Below, one piece after another: positions 1 through 8,784 of a DNA stretch of 64,000 bases. The DNA comes from Nonomuraea jiangxiensis (lineage in GTDB: Bacteria; Actinomycetota; Actinomycetes; Streptosporangiales; Streptosporangiaceae), in assembly GCF_900099965.1 (NCBI RefSeq), contig NZ_FNDJ01000019.1, forward strand, positions 62,001-126,000, written 5' to 3'. Both the position numbers and the translations under genes were made by a program. The stretch's first letter is position 1. Every line of letters starts with the position of its first letter. The notes under the pieces are model-generated. The model had not been told where the DNA came from. It worked only from the letters and a program-made list of their open reading frames with translations, and did no database searches.

Positions 1-504
1 GACCACACGCTGGCGCATGCCGCCGGACAGCTGGTGCGGGTAGTCGTCGACGATCTTGTCCGGCCGGGGCATGCCGACCCGGCGCAGGATCTCGATGGCC
101 CGCTCGCGCGCCTCGGCCTTGCTGACGCCCTGGTGGACGCGCAGGGGCTCGGCGACCTGGGCGCCGATGCGCAGGGTGGGGTTCAGCGAGGTGAGCGGGT
201 CCTGGAAGACCATGCCCATCTCGACGCCGCGCACCCTGCGCAGCTCCTTGTCCTCCAGCCCGCGCAGGTCGCGGCCGTCGAAGAGGATCTCCCCGCCGAC
301 GACGTGGCCGCCGGTCGGCAGCAGTCCCATGATCGACAGTACGGTCATGGTCTTGCCGCTGCCCGACTCGCCCACGATGCCGAGCGTCTCGCCCTGGCCG
401 ACCTGCAGGTTGACCTGGTCGAGCGCGTGGACGGTGCCGCGCCGCAGCGCGATGTCGGTGCTGAGGTCACGCAGCCGCAACAGCGGCTGGTTGGCTGCCT
501 CCAT
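1..504 (-). CDS. Peptide-type ABC transporter ATP-binding protein (3' end cut by window edge)
   Basis: This is the nucleotide-binding subunit of a DppD/OppD-type importer. It would hydrolyse ATP in the cytoplasm to power uptake through the two permeases encoded just upstream. The start ATG is at 504 and 168 codons are visible before the window ends. The Walker A motif GESGSGKT is at about residues 45-52, the Q-loop MVFQDP at about 98-103, and the signature LSGGM at about 159-163. The Walker B and the C-terminal oligopeptide-binding extension lie outside the window. It is the fourth gene of a receptor-permease-permease-ATPase operon and starts 14 bp after the DppC-like stop. The substrate cannot be told from sequence; a second ATPase (DppF-like) may follow beyond the edge. 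Confidence 0.93.
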   Translation of the reverse strand, partial: MEAANQPLLRLRDLSTDIALRRGTVHALDQVNLQVGQGETLGIVGESGSGKTMTVLSIMGLLPTGGHVVGGEILFDGRDLRGLEDKELRRVRGVEMGMVFQDPLTSLNPTLRIGAQVAEPLRVHQGVSKAEARERAIEILRRVGMPRPDKIVDDYPHQLSGGMRQRVV

Positions 505-518
505 GTACGAAACTCCCG

Positions 519-1403
519 CTAACGCCGCCGGAGGCGGACCTCGAAGACGTCCCTCAGCCCGTCGCCGATGAAGTTGAAGGCGAGGACGATGAGGATGATG
601 GCGATTCCCGGCGGATACAGCAGCCACCAGTGGCCGCTGAAGGTGTCGGACAGGCCGTCGGACAGCATGCCGCCCCAGTTGGCCGCGGGTGGCGGCACTC
701 CCAGGCCGAGGAAGGACAGGTAGGCCACGTAGAGGATCGCGTCGGCGACCTGGAAGGTGGCGTTGACGATCACCGTGCCGATGGCGTTCGGGATGATGTG
801 CCGGCGCACCGCGCGCCCGCCGGTGCCGCCCATGCCGCGCATCGCCATGACGTACTCGCGGGTGCGCAGCGTGAGCGCCTCGCCGCGGACCAGGCGCGCG
901 GGGCCGAGCCAGGCGAAGGCGCCGATGATCAGGATGAGCATCGGCACCGTGGGCGTGACGATCGAGGCCATGAGCATGAACAGGAACAGGGCGGGGATCG
1001 ACATCATCGCGTCGACCACCCGCATCATGACCGCGTCGAGCCAGCCCCCGGCGAACCCGGCGATGGCGCCCCAGACGGTGCCCACGACCGTGGCCAGCAG
1101 GCCCGCGGCCAGGCCGACCACGATGGAGGTCTGGCCGCCCAGCATCAGGCGGCCGAGCTGGTCGTAGCCCACGCCGTCGGTGCCGAGCGGATGCCCCTCC
1201 GTGCCGGGGAGCAGGAAGACCTTGGCCAGGTCGGTGTGCACCTGGTCGGTCCGGTAGACGAGCGGCCCGAGGAAGGAGAAGATCGCCAGTACGACGAACA
1301 GGCCCACGCCCACCAGGGCGAGCCGGTTCTCGACGAAGACCTCCAGCCCCTGGCGCCACATCCCGCGGACGGGCGCCTCCTCCTCGTGCGGAACGGCGGT
1401 CAT
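519..1403 (-). CDS. ABC transporter permease, DppC/OppC type
   Basis: Second inner-membrane permease of the peptide-type importer, 294 aa. The open frame continues upstream, but the start was set at the ATG at 1403 because it overlaps the stop of the DppB-like gene as ATGA (1400-1403), the usual sign of translational coupling. An OppC-type N-terminal segment has one membrane helix (about residues 28-46) and the family motif HPLGTDGVGYD. Five further hydrophobic helices follow. The cytoplasmic EAA-like loop that docks to the ATPase is visible as EYVMAMRGMGGTGG near the middle. The length is normal for the family. Confidence 0.93.
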   Translation of the reverse strand: MTAVPHEEEAPVRGMWRQGLEVFVENRLALVGVGLFVVLAIFSFLGPLVYRTDQVHTDLAKVFLLPGTEGHPLGTDGVGYDQLGRLMLGGQTSIVVGLAAGLLATVVGTVWGAIAGFAGGWLDAVMMRVVDAMMSIPALFLFMLMASIVTPTVPMLILIIGAFAWLGPARLVRGEALTLRTREYVMAMRGMGGTGGRAVRRHIIPNAIGTVIVNATFQVADAILYVAYLSFLGLGVPPPAANWGGMLSDGLSDTFSGHWWLLYPPGIAIILIVLAFNFIGDGLRDVFEVRLRRR

Positions 1404-2359
1404 GCGCGACCTGCCCTGAGCCGCACCCGCGGGTCCACCGCGGCGTAGAGGACGTCGGCGATCAGCGCCCCGACCACGGTGGCCACCGAGATCAGCAGCG
1501 TGACGCCGAGCAGGATCGGATAGTCCCGCTTGAGCGCCGCCTGCCAGAACAGCAGCCCCATGCCCGGGTAGTTGAACAGCCGCTCGACCACGAGGGCGCC
1601 GCTGAACAGCGCGGGCAGGTACATGCCGAGCAGGGTGATGACCGGGAACAGCCCGTTGCGCAGCGTGTGCCCGACGATCACCCGGCTCTCCGACAGGCCC
1701 TTGCTGCGGGCCGTGCGGACGTAGTTCTCGTTCAGGTTGTCGACCATGGAGGAGCGGATGTAGCGGGAGTAGACCGCGACGGTGAGGATGGCCAGCGTGA
1801 CCACGGGCAGCACCAGCCCGGCCGGATCGGCCAGCACCTCCGCCAGGGTGAAGCCCTGCGGGGCCTCGGGCGGCAGCACCGGCCACACCTGGGAGAACAG
1901 AATGATCATCATGAGACCCATGAAGAAGATCGGCGTGGCGTACGCCAGCAACGACAGCCCGTTGATGGTGTAGTCGGGCCAGCGGTTACGGCGTACGGCC
2001 TGCACGACGCCCAGCGGGACGGCCACCACGACCGCGAGCACGGTCGAGGCCACCGACAACAGCATGGTCTTGGGCAGCCGCTGGCTGATGGCCTCGGTGA
2101 CCGACTGGTTGAGCTGGAAGGAGTAACCCAGGTCGCCCCCGACCAGCCGCCGCAGGTACAGCGCGTACTGTTCCCACAGCGGCCGGTCGTACCCCATCTG
2201 GTGGTCGAAGGCGGCGATCTGCTGCATCGTCGCCTCCTTGCCCAGGATGGCCCGCGCCGCGCCTCCCGGTAGCAGGTGCAGGATCACGAACGTGATCAGC
2301 GTCACCAGGATCACGATGACCAGGGCCTGACCCAGGCGCGTGAGGAGGTACCGGGTCAA
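1400..2359 (-). CDS. ABC transporter permease, DppB/OppB type
   Basis: First inner-membrane permease of the importer, 319 aa, with the classic N-terminal helix (RYLLTRLGQALVIVILVTL), the HLLPGG motif, and an EAA-type loop (YVRTARSKGLSESRVIVGH). The start appears to be TTG at 2359-2357. It lies three bases after the receptor stop, with a GGAAGAG ribosome site about 7 bases upstream inside the receptor's last codons. The stop overlaps the next permease start by ATGA. Length and topology are normal for BPD_transp_1 DppB proteins. Confidence 0.93.
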   Translation of the reverse strand: MTRYLLTRLGQALVIVILVTLITFVILHLLPGGAARAILGKEATMQQIAAFDHQMGYDRPLWEQYALYLRRLVGGDLGYSFQLNQSVTEAISQRLPKTMLLSVASTVLAVVVAVPLGVVQAVRRNRWPDYTINGLSLLAYATPIFFMGLMMIILFSQVWPVLPPEAPQGFTLAEVLADPAGLVLPVVTLAILTVAVYSRYIRSSMVDNLNENYVRTARSKGLSESRVIVGHTLRNGLFPVITLLGMYLPALFSGALVVERLFNYPGMGLLFWQAALKRDYPILLGVTLLISVATVVGALIADVLYAAVDPRVRLRAGRA

Positions 2360-2362
2360 GGG

Positions 2363-4096
2363 TCAGCTCTTCCAGGACCAGTCTTGGAAGTACATCAGGT
2401 TCATCGGGTCCTGCGGCTCGACGCCCTGCAGACCCGCCTTGTAGGCCGAGATCTGGTAGACCGGGTTCGGCATCCAGAGCACCGGCAGGTCCTTGGCCAG
2501 GAAGTCGTTGTACTCCTGGAGGGCGCTGGCGTCCGCGGAGAACTGCGCCTTCTCGATGAGCTTGTCGGCCTCGGGGTTGCTGTAGCTGCCGAGGTTGACG
2601 GGGGCGTCGGTCTGGAACAGGCGCTCGCCGGAGGCGAAGGCCGGGTAGTACCAGCTGCCCTGGGAGCCGAAGAAGGACATGTCCCAGTCGCACTTGGACT
2701 CGTCCGGCTTGCAGGCCGGGGTGACCGCGACGGAGTCGGGCACTTCCTTGATGGTCAGCTGCACGCCGAGCTTGGCCATCTGCGACTTGATCTCGGCGAA
2801 CATCTTGGTGGTGGCCGCGAAGCCCGACTGGCTGGTCACGGTGAAGTTCAGCGGGGTGCCCTTGGCGATGCCCTCACCGCAGCGGGCGGGGTCCTCGCAG
2901 GTGGTCTGCCCGTCCGGGGTCACCTTCCAGCCGTTGCTCTCCAGCAGCTGCTGGGCCTTGGCCGGGTCGAAGGGGTAGACGCAGCCCTGGCCGCCGGGCG
3001 AGCCCGGCTTGGGCGGCACCGGGCCGCAGGTGGGCTGGGCCATGCCGGACCAGATGACCTTGCTGATGGTGGGCTGGTCGATGAGCATCTGCAGCGCCTG
3101 GCGCAGGTACGGCTGCTTGAACAGCACGCCGGTCTTGGGGTTGTTGAAGTTGAGCTGCAGGTACGTGATCGACCATCCGTACCAGGGGGAGACGTCGTAG
3201 CCCTTGGACTCCAGGTAGGACTGCTGCGACAGGTTGGCCGGCGGGATGTAGCCGTAGTCGATCTGGCCGGCGCGCAGCACGTTGAACTCGGCGTCGTCAC
3301 CGGTGAACGGGCGCAGCACGACCTTGTTCAGCTTGGGCTTGTCGGTGCCCGAGTAGGTGTCCTGCTTGGCCAGGACCACCTCGCCGCTGGGCACGTAGCT
3401 CTGCAGCTTCCACGGGCCGCTGTTGGTCTTCCACAGCGGGTTGGTCGCGTAGGACTTGGGGTCCTTGGAGGCGGCGGTGAGCTCTTCGAAGGTCGTCTTC
3501 GGATCGCCCTTGTCCCAGGCGTGCTGGGGCAGCGGCACGATGCGGTTGAGCTGGTTGGCCACGAACCAGGCCGCGTTGTAGGCCTGCTTGGTGGTGATGG
3601 AGAAGGTCTTGTCGTCCTTGACCTTGAAGCTGGCGATGTTGTCCGGGAAGCCGCCGGGCTTGTACGAGGCCCACTGGTCCTTGTTGGCGGAGACGAGGTC
3701 CCACCAGAACTTGACGTCCTTCGTGGTGATCGGCTTGCCGTCGTTCCAGGTGTTGTCCTTGAGCGTGATGGTCAGCGTCTTGCCGCCGTCGCTGACCTCG
3801 GGCGGTGCCGCCAGGGAGCGGTCGGGGTCGACGTTGTCGGGGCTGGAGCCGTCGAGCTTGAAGGAGTACAGCTTCCGGTACAAGGCGGTGGCGAAGATGT
3901 CGTTCTCGCCCTGGGTGAAGCCGGGGGCCGAGATCGGCAGGATCCAGTTGGGCGTGCGCAGAGCCACGGTCACGGTGTCCTGACCCTGTGAGCCGCTCTG
4001 CTGCTGCTGCGAGCTGCTTCCGGCACCCGCGCTGCAGGCGGTCAGGCCGAGCCCGAGGGCCACCACGCCGCTCAGGATGCGGATTCTCGTCCCCAT
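2363..4096 (-). CDS. Extracellular substrate-binding lipoprotein of the peptide-type ABC importer (SBP family 5)
   Basis: 577-aa receptor that would capture the ligand outside the membrane and deliver it to the permeases. The N-terminus is a lipoprotein signal peptide with lipobox LTAC (Cys about residue 21), followed by a Ser/Gly/Gln-rich linker. The body has SBP_bac_5 features, including DRSLAAPPEVSDGGKTLTITLKD-like beta strands and a TTKDVKFWWD segment. The ATG start is preceded by GAGGAG at good spacing. It is the first gene of the operon and is divergent from the ROK regulator. The ligand is unknown. Peptides are the family default, though this family also binds sugars, nickel and opines. 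Confidence 0.92.
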   Translation of the reverse strand: MGTRIRILSGVVALGLGLTACSAGAGSSSQQQQSGSQGQDTVTVALRTPNWILPISAPGFTQGENDIFATALYRKLYSFKLDGSSPDNVDPDRSLAAPPEVSDGGKTLTITLKDNTWNDGKPITTKDVKFWWDLVSANKDQWASYKPGGFPDNIASFKVKDDKTFSITTKQAYNAAWFVANQLNRIVPLPQHAWDKGDPKTTFEELTAASKDPKSYATNPLWKTNSGPWKLQSYVPSGEVVLAKQDTYSGTDKPKLNKVVLRPFTGDDAEFNVLRAGQIDYGYIPPANLSQQSYLESKGYDVSPWYGWSITYLQLNFNNPKTGVLFKQPYLRQALQMLIDQPTISKVIWSGMAQPTCGPVPPKPGSPGGQGCVYPFDPAKAQQLLESNGWKVTPDGQTTCEDPARCGEGIAKGTPLNFTVTSQSGFAATTKMFAEIKSQMAKLGVQLTIKEVPDSVAVTPACKPDESKCDWDMSFFGSQGSWYYPAFASGERLFQTDAPVNLGSYSNPEADKLIEKAQFSADASALQEYNDFLAKDLPVLWMPNPVYQISAYKAGLQGVEPQDPMNLMYFQDWSWKS

Positions 4097-4150
4097 GATT
4101 CTCCTCGTCGAGACGTGGATGTGCCCCTCCGGGGCCGTTCAGCCGGTGAA

Positions 4151-4177
4151 TGTATAGAGGATTAAGTGTTAAGTCAA
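4151..4177 (-). promoter_or_regulatory. Candidate sigma70-type promoter for the ABC importer operon in an AT-rich patch
   Basis: Read on the minus strand, TTGACT (4177-4172) is followed after 15 bases by TATACA (4156-4151), 55 bases before the receptor start. The surrounding 4150-4215 stretch is strikingly AT-rich for this genome. It also carries a direct repeat TTAAGTG/TTAAGTC (4162-4175) and two CTACTT copies on the plus strand, which could be binding sites for the divergent ROK regulator. The spacer is shorter than the ideal 17 bases. The operator role is inference. Confidence 0.45.
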
Positions 4178-4301
4178 TACGAAAAATCTACTTTTGTCAG
4201 CCTACTTATTTCGGGATAGAGTCCGCCGCTGAGGCCATCTTTCGGTGATCGACTTCGTACTCGATGATGGGCTTCTGCCGTGTCCGTCAGGGAGGAGAGG
4301 C

Positions 4302-5438
4302 ATGTCGGACCCCGCTAGTCTGCGCGAGCAGGTGCTGAGCCTGCTGGCCAGCGGCAAGGCCACCTCCCGCGCGGATTTGGTGGAGGCCCTGCAGGTGGCT
4401 CCGTCGACGGTCTCCAGCGTGGTGCGCCGCCTGCTGGAGGAGGGCGCGATCCTGGAGGAGGGCACGGGCGCCTCCACCGGGGGGCGCCGGCCCAGGATCC
4501 TGCGGCTGCGCGAGGACGGCGGTGTGTTCGCCGTGGCCGAGCTGGGGGCCCGGCATGCCCGCGTGGGGCTCTGCGTACCCTCCGGAGTGCTGCTGGCGGC
4601 CGAGGAGATCGCCGTCGATATAGGAGCAGGGCCCGAGGCCATCTTCGACGAGATCACCGGGGCCTTCAGGGACGTCCGGGCCGCCCACGCGCCCGGCCAG
4701 CGGCTGCTGGCCGTCGGCATGGCCCTGCCTGGGCCGGTGGATTTCCCGAACGGCCGGCTCGTCGGCCCGGCCAGGATGCCGGGCTGGAGCGGATACGACG
4801 TCCAGAGCGACCTGAGTGAGCGCTTCCAGGTGACCGCGGTCGTGGACAACGACGCCAAGGCCGCCGCGATCGGCGAGCACGCCACCCGCCGCGAGGCCGG
4901 CGACATGATCTACGTCAAGGCCGGCACCGGCATCGGCGGCTGCCTGATCACCGGCGCCCAGGTCCACCGCGGCGGGCGCGGGCTGAGCGGCGACGTCACC
5001 CACGTACGGGTGGCCGACAGCGGCGAGCGCGAATGCTCCTGCGGCAGCCGCGGCTGCGTGGAGACCGTCGCCAGCGGCTCCGCGCTCGCCCGCGAGCTGG
5101 CCGGGCGCGGCCTTCCCGTGTCCGGCACACGCGAGGTCGTCGCCGCCACCCTCGACGCCGACCCGGTCGTGGTCACCCTGGTACGCCAGGCCGGCCGCCA
5201 GCTGGGCGTGGCCCTGTCGGGCCTGGTCAACTTCCTCAACCCGGACAGCGTCGTCATCGGCGGCGCGCTGTCGAGCCTGGACGTCTACGTGGCGGCCGTC
5301 AGAGGCATGCTCTACGAGCGCTGCCTGCCGCCGCTGACCCAGTCGTTGTCCATCGAGGCGAGCATCGCCGGCCCGGACGCGGCCCTGATCGGGCTGGGCC
5401 ACCTGCTCCGCGAAACAGCCGACATCCGTCCTTCCTAG
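4302..5438 (+). CDS. ROK family transcriptional regulator / sugar-kinase-like protein
   Basis: 378-aa protein with an N-terminal winged helix-turn-helix (residues about 6-60) and a C-terminal ROK actin-fold domain. The zinc-binding ROK signature CSCGSRGCVE is present. So are the ATP-phosphate loop region (VKAGTGIGG) and the catalytic-Asp motif VDNDAKAAA, so the kinase core may be intact. The start at 4302 was chosen over an upstream in-frame GTG because GGAGGAGAGG sits just before it. It is divergent from the ABC importer and 11 bp upstream of the M81 peptidase gene, so it probably controls both. ROK repressors normally sense sugars or sugar phosphates. The effector here is unknown. Confidence 0.92.
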   Translation: MSDPASLREQVLSLLASGKATSRADLVEALQVAPSTVSSVVRRLLEEGAILEEGTGASTGGRRPRILRLREDGGVFAVAELGARHARVGLCVPSGVLLAAEEIAVDIGAGPEAIFDEITGAFRDVRAAHAPGQRLLAVGMALPGPVDFPNGRLVGPARMPGWSGYDVQSDLSERFQVTAVVDNDAKAAAIGEHATRREAGDMIYVKAGTGIGGCLITGAQVHRGGRGLSGDVTHVRVADSGERECSCGSRGCVETVASGSALARELAGRGLPVSGTREVVAATLDADPVVVTLVRQAGRQLGVALSGLVNFLNPDSVVIGGALSSLDVYVAAVRGMLYERCLPPLTQSLSIEASIAGPDAALIGLGHLLRETADIRPS

Positions 5439-5449
5439 AAAGCACCACA

Positions 5450-6892
5450 GTGTCCCTGCGTATCGCCATCTGCGGCATCCACATCGAGTCCAGCACCTTC
5501 TCACCGCATCTGAGCGGCACCGCCGACTTCGAGGTCACCCGCGGCCAGGCCCTGCTCGACAGGTACGGCTGGCTCGGCGAGCCGTGGGCGGCCGAGGTGG
5601 AGTGGGTGCCGCTCGTGCACGCCCGTGCCCTGCCGGGGGGAGCGGTCGAGCCCGCCGCGTACGACGCCTGGCGGGCCGAGATCGTCCAGGGCCTGGGTGA
5701 GGGCCTGTTCGACGGCGTGCTGCTGGACTTCCACGGCGCGATGAGCGTCGTGGGCCGCCAGGACGCCGAGGGCGACCTCATCACCGCCATCCGCTCGGTG
5801 ATCGGCGCGGAGCCGCTGGTCTCGGCGGCGATGGACCTGCACGGCAACGTCTCCCCCACCCTGTTCGACGGCTGCGACCTGCTGACCTGCTACCGCACGG
5901 CACCCCACGTGGACGTCTGGGAGACCCGCGAGCGCGCCGCGCACAACCTCGTGGACGCCCTCGCGCGCTCGCGGGCGGAGGGCGCCGACCGGCCGCACAA
6001 GGCGCTGGTCCACGTGCCGATCCTGCTGCCCGGCGAGATGACCAGCACCCGTCTCGAACCCGCCCGCGGCCTCTACGCCCGCATCCCCGAGATCGAGGCC
6101 AGGCCCGGCGTGATCGACGCGGCCGTCTGGATCGGCTTCGCCTGGGCCGACGAGCCGCGCTGCATGGGAGCGGTCGTGGCCACCGGCACCGACGCCGAGG
6201 CCACCGACCAGGCGGCCCGCGAGCTGGCGCGGGCGTTCTGGGACGCGCGCGACGAGTTCACCTTCGTCGCGCCCACGGGGTCCATGGACGAGTGCCTGGA
6301 CGCGGCGCTGAAGCAGGGCTCGGCCCGGCCGTACTTCATCAGCGACTCGGGCGACAACCCGGGCGCGGGCGGGGCCGACGACGTCACCTACGCCCTGGAG
6401 CGGATGCTGGCCAGGCCCGAGATCCGCGACGGCTCGGCCCGCGCCGTCTACGCCTCCCTGTTCGACCCCGAGGCCGTGGCGCGCATCGGGCACCTGCCGA
6501 TCGGGTCGCCGGTCAGCGTGCGTGCCGGTGGCCGCGTCGACGGCCGGCCGCCGGGGCCGCTGCTGCTGGAGGGCACGCTGGAGGCGCTGGCCGACGACCC
6601 CGACGGCGGGCGGGTGGCCAGTGTGCGCGTCGGCGGGCTGAGCGTGTTCCTGACCTCGCGGCGGATGCAGTACCGGCTGCTGGAGTCGTACCGGCGGTTG
6701 GGGGTGGACGTCGCCGGGGCCGACGTGGTCACGGTCAAGATCGGTTACCTGGAGCCCGAGCTGTACGAGGCGGCGGCCGACTGGATGCTGGCGCTCACGC
6801 CGGGGGGCGTGGACCAGGACCTGCACCGGCTGCCGTACCGGAACCTGCGGCGGCCGATCTTCCCGCTGGACCGCGACGCCACGCTCGCCTGA
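5450..6892 (+). CDS. M81 family metallopeptidase (MlrC / microcystinase-C-like)
   Basis: 480-aa cytoplasmic protein with an N-terminal DUF1485 domain and a C-terminal MlrC domain. Likely zinc ligands lie in GIHIESSTFSP (about residues 7-17), DFHGAM and MDLHGNVSP, and the conserved SGDNPGAGG turn is present near the middle. MlrC of sphingomonads degrades linearised microcystin; most family members have unknown substrates. The GTG start at 5450 follows the ROK stop by 11 bp and no better start was seen. Its position beside a peptide-type importer suggests it hydrolyses the imported compound, possibly a small peptide or amide. That is inference. Confidence 0.88.
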   Translation: MSLRIAICGIHIESSTFSPHLSGTADFEVTRGQALLDRYGWLGEPWAAEVEWVPLVHARALPGGAVEPAAYDAWRAEIVQGLGEGLFDGVLLDFHGAMSVVGRQDAEGDLITAIRSVIGAEPLVSAAMDLHGNVSPTLFDGCDLLTCYRTAPHVDVWETRERAAHNLVDALARSRAEGADRPHKALVHVPILLPGEMTSTRLEPARGLYARIPEIEARPGVIDAAVWIGFAWADEPRCMGAVVATGTDAEATDQAARELARAFWDARDEFTFVAPTGSMDECLDAALKQGSARPYFISDSGDNPGAGGADDVTYALERMLARPEIRDGSARAVYASLFDPEAVARIGHLPIGSPVSVRAGGRVDGRPPGPLLLEGTLEALADDPDGGRVASVRVGGLSVFLTSRRMQYRLLESYRRLGVDVAGADVVTVKIGYLEPELYEAAADWMLALTPGGVDQDLHRLPYRNLRRPIFPLDRDATLA

Positions 6893-7620
6893 CGCGTCCT
6901 AGGCCGCCGGGTCCGTCGCGCGGGCGGCCGGTCGAGCATCAGATCCTGTACGGTGCTCGGCACCGCCGGGCCCTCGCCCCCGAGCAGCTCGGTCACCAGC
7001 AGCGGGTTACCGCCGGTCAGCCGGTAGACCATCGCCGGGTCCCGCCCCGCCCGGCCCGCCTGCTCCGCCACGCAGCCGTGCGACAGCGGGCGCAGCCGTA
7101 CGCGCCGGACGAGGGCGCTCGGCAGGGCGGCCAGCGCGCCCCTGATCGGGTGCTCGGCCCCCACCTCGTCGTCGCGGTAGGTCACCACCAGCAGCGCGGG
7201 TAACCGGCCGATCCGCCGTCCCAGCCAGACCAGCCAGTCCAGGGTGGCCTCGTCGGCCCAGTGCGCGTCCTCCACCACGACCACGGGATGGGATCGCCCT
7301 CGCGTGCCCGACAGTTCCTCCAGGGAGGCGGCGAAGATCTCCTCCTGGGCCGCACCGGCGCGCAGCCGTTCGGCCAGGACTCCCCCGCTCTGGCGGCCGA
7401 TGTCGTGGAGCGGCCCCAGCGCCCGCGGGGTGACCAGCCGGTCGCAGCCGCCCCAGAGCACCCGCGCCTTCGCCCCGCACCGCCGGGCGAACTCCGTGAC
7501 CAGCACGGACTTGCCGATGCCCGCCTCGCCGGCCACCACCGCCACCCGCCCGCTCCGGGTGGACTCGACCAGCAGGCCCTCGAGGAGTTCCAGTGTCGCT
7601 GAACGCTCCCACAGCTCCAC
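6893..7620 (-). pseudogene. Truncated LAL (large LuxR-type) regulator, AAA+ domain remnant
   Basis: The GTG at 7620 opens a typical LAL N-terminus: WERSATLELLEGLL, Walker A GEAGIGKS, Walker B VVVVEDAHWAD and the sensor segment TGGNPLLVTELL. Full LAL regulators run to about 900 residues with TPR repeats and a C-terminal LuxR HTH. Here similarity stops soon after VQDLMLDR (near 6930). The frame then reads out of character into the antisense of the M81 gene, ending at 6745. The TPR and DNA-binding parts are absent, so it cannot act as a normal regulator. The break lies within about 40 bp of the M81 stop, which suggests a deletion or rearrangement joined the two. Confidence 0.75.
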
Positions 7621-7757
7621 GATCCCGATCGTAGACCTGCGGCGATCTTTGCGCCCGTCCCCTTGTTCCCGCCGGCGTTATTCCGTTGCGTCCCGGACAA
7701 CGGGCATGCCACTGTCGAACCCACTCAACGGTGGTTACGGCGCAGGTGGGGTGGGTG

Positions 7758-8747
7758 ATGAGGTACGCGGGGGCGGCGCTCGCGTTCACGTCCGCGTGCT
7801 GTTTCGGCTTCTCCGGGCCGATGGCCAAATACCTCATGGCGGCCGGGCTGACCCCGATCCAGGCCGTCTGGGTCCGGATGGCGGGCGCCGGGCTGCTGCT
7901 GGTGGCGGTGCTGGCCGTGGCCAGGCCGCGGGCGTTGCGGATCCGCCGTTCCAGGCTGCCGTTCGTCGGCCTGTACGCGGCCGTGGCGGTGGCCGGGGTC
8001 CAGGCGCTCTACTTCGTCGCGATCACCCGCCTGCCGGTGGGGATCGCGTTGCTGCTGGTCTCCATGGCGCCGGTGATGGTGGTGGCCTGGGTACGGCTGG
8101 TCCGCGGGACCCGGCTGGCGCGGGCGGCCTACGGTGGCGCGGTCGTCGCCGTCGTGGGCCTCGGGATCGTCATCGAGGTCTGGCAGGAGGTACGGCTGGA
8201 CGCGCTGGGCCTGCTGCTCGGGTTGCTGGCCGGGGCGTGCTCCGCCGGATATTTCCTGATGAACGAGAGCTTCGGCGACGACGTGGACCCGCTCGGGCTG
8301 ATCGCCTGGGGGTTGCTGGGGGCGACCGTGGTGCTGGTCCCGTTCGCGCGGCCGTGGGGCATCCCGTGGGAGGCGTTCACCGGGTCCGCCATGCCGGTCG
8401 GGGGTGCTCGGCCGTTGCCTGTGCTGGTGGCGTACCTGTGGATGGTGCTGGTCGCGACCGTGGCGGGATACATCCTGGGGGTCCACGCGGTGCGGCGGCT
8501 GTCGGCCGCCGTGGCGGTCACCATGGCGTCGCTGGAGGTCATCGCGGGCGCGATCATCGCCTGGGCGCTGGTCGGCGAGGCGCTGGGCGCGTTCCAGATC
8601 GTGGGCGGGCTGATCGTGCTGTCCGGCGCGCTCCTGGCCCAGACCGCCACCACCGCCACGGCCAGCCTCCGCCCCACCGCCACGGCCGGACTCCGGCTCC
8701 GGCCGCGCGGATCCGAGGGCGCCGGTCGGGTTGGCCGGCCTCCGTGA
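7758..8747 (+). CDS. EamA / DMT-superfamily transporter
   Basis: 329-aa integral membrane protein with ten predicted helices in two EamA repeats, beginning RYAGAALAFTSACCFGFSGPMAKYL. A conserved proline-bearing segment (RLPVGIALLLVSMAPVMV) is in repeat 1 and a matching RLSAAVAVTMASLEVI in repeat 2. The family exports metabolites, often amino acids, or drugs. The frame is open upstream, but the ATG at 7758 fits the first helix. The C-terminus has a short Thr/Ala/Arg-rich tail. It is divergent from the LAL remnant. The substrate is unknown. Confidence 0.88.
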   Translation: MRYAGAALAFTSACCFGFSGPMAKYLMAAGLTPIQAVWVRMAGAGLLLVAVLAVARPRALRIRRSRLPFVGLYAAVAVAGVQALYFVAITRLPVGIALLLVSMAPVMVVAWVRLVRGTRLARAAYGGAVVAVVGLGIVIEVWQEVRLDALGLLLGLLAGACSAGYFLMNESFGDDVDPLGLIAWGLLGATVVLVPFARPWGIPWEAFTGSAMPVGGARPLPVLVAYLWMVLVATVAGYILGVHAVRRLSAAVAVTMASLEVIAGAIIAWALVGEALGAFQIVGGLIVLSGALLAQTATTATASLRPTATAGLRLRPRGSEGAGRVGRPP

Positions 8748-8784
8748 AGGGAATCCGATGAGTAGGCCGCGAACGGGACGGTGT

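Noticed and set aside
2276..3991. Long plus-strand frame of 571 codons opposite the receptor lipoprotein gene
   Set aside because: It is the antisense shadow of a clear SBP family 5 gene; its translation is rich in His, Gly and Arg and has no domain, while the minus strand has a lipobox and ribosome site.
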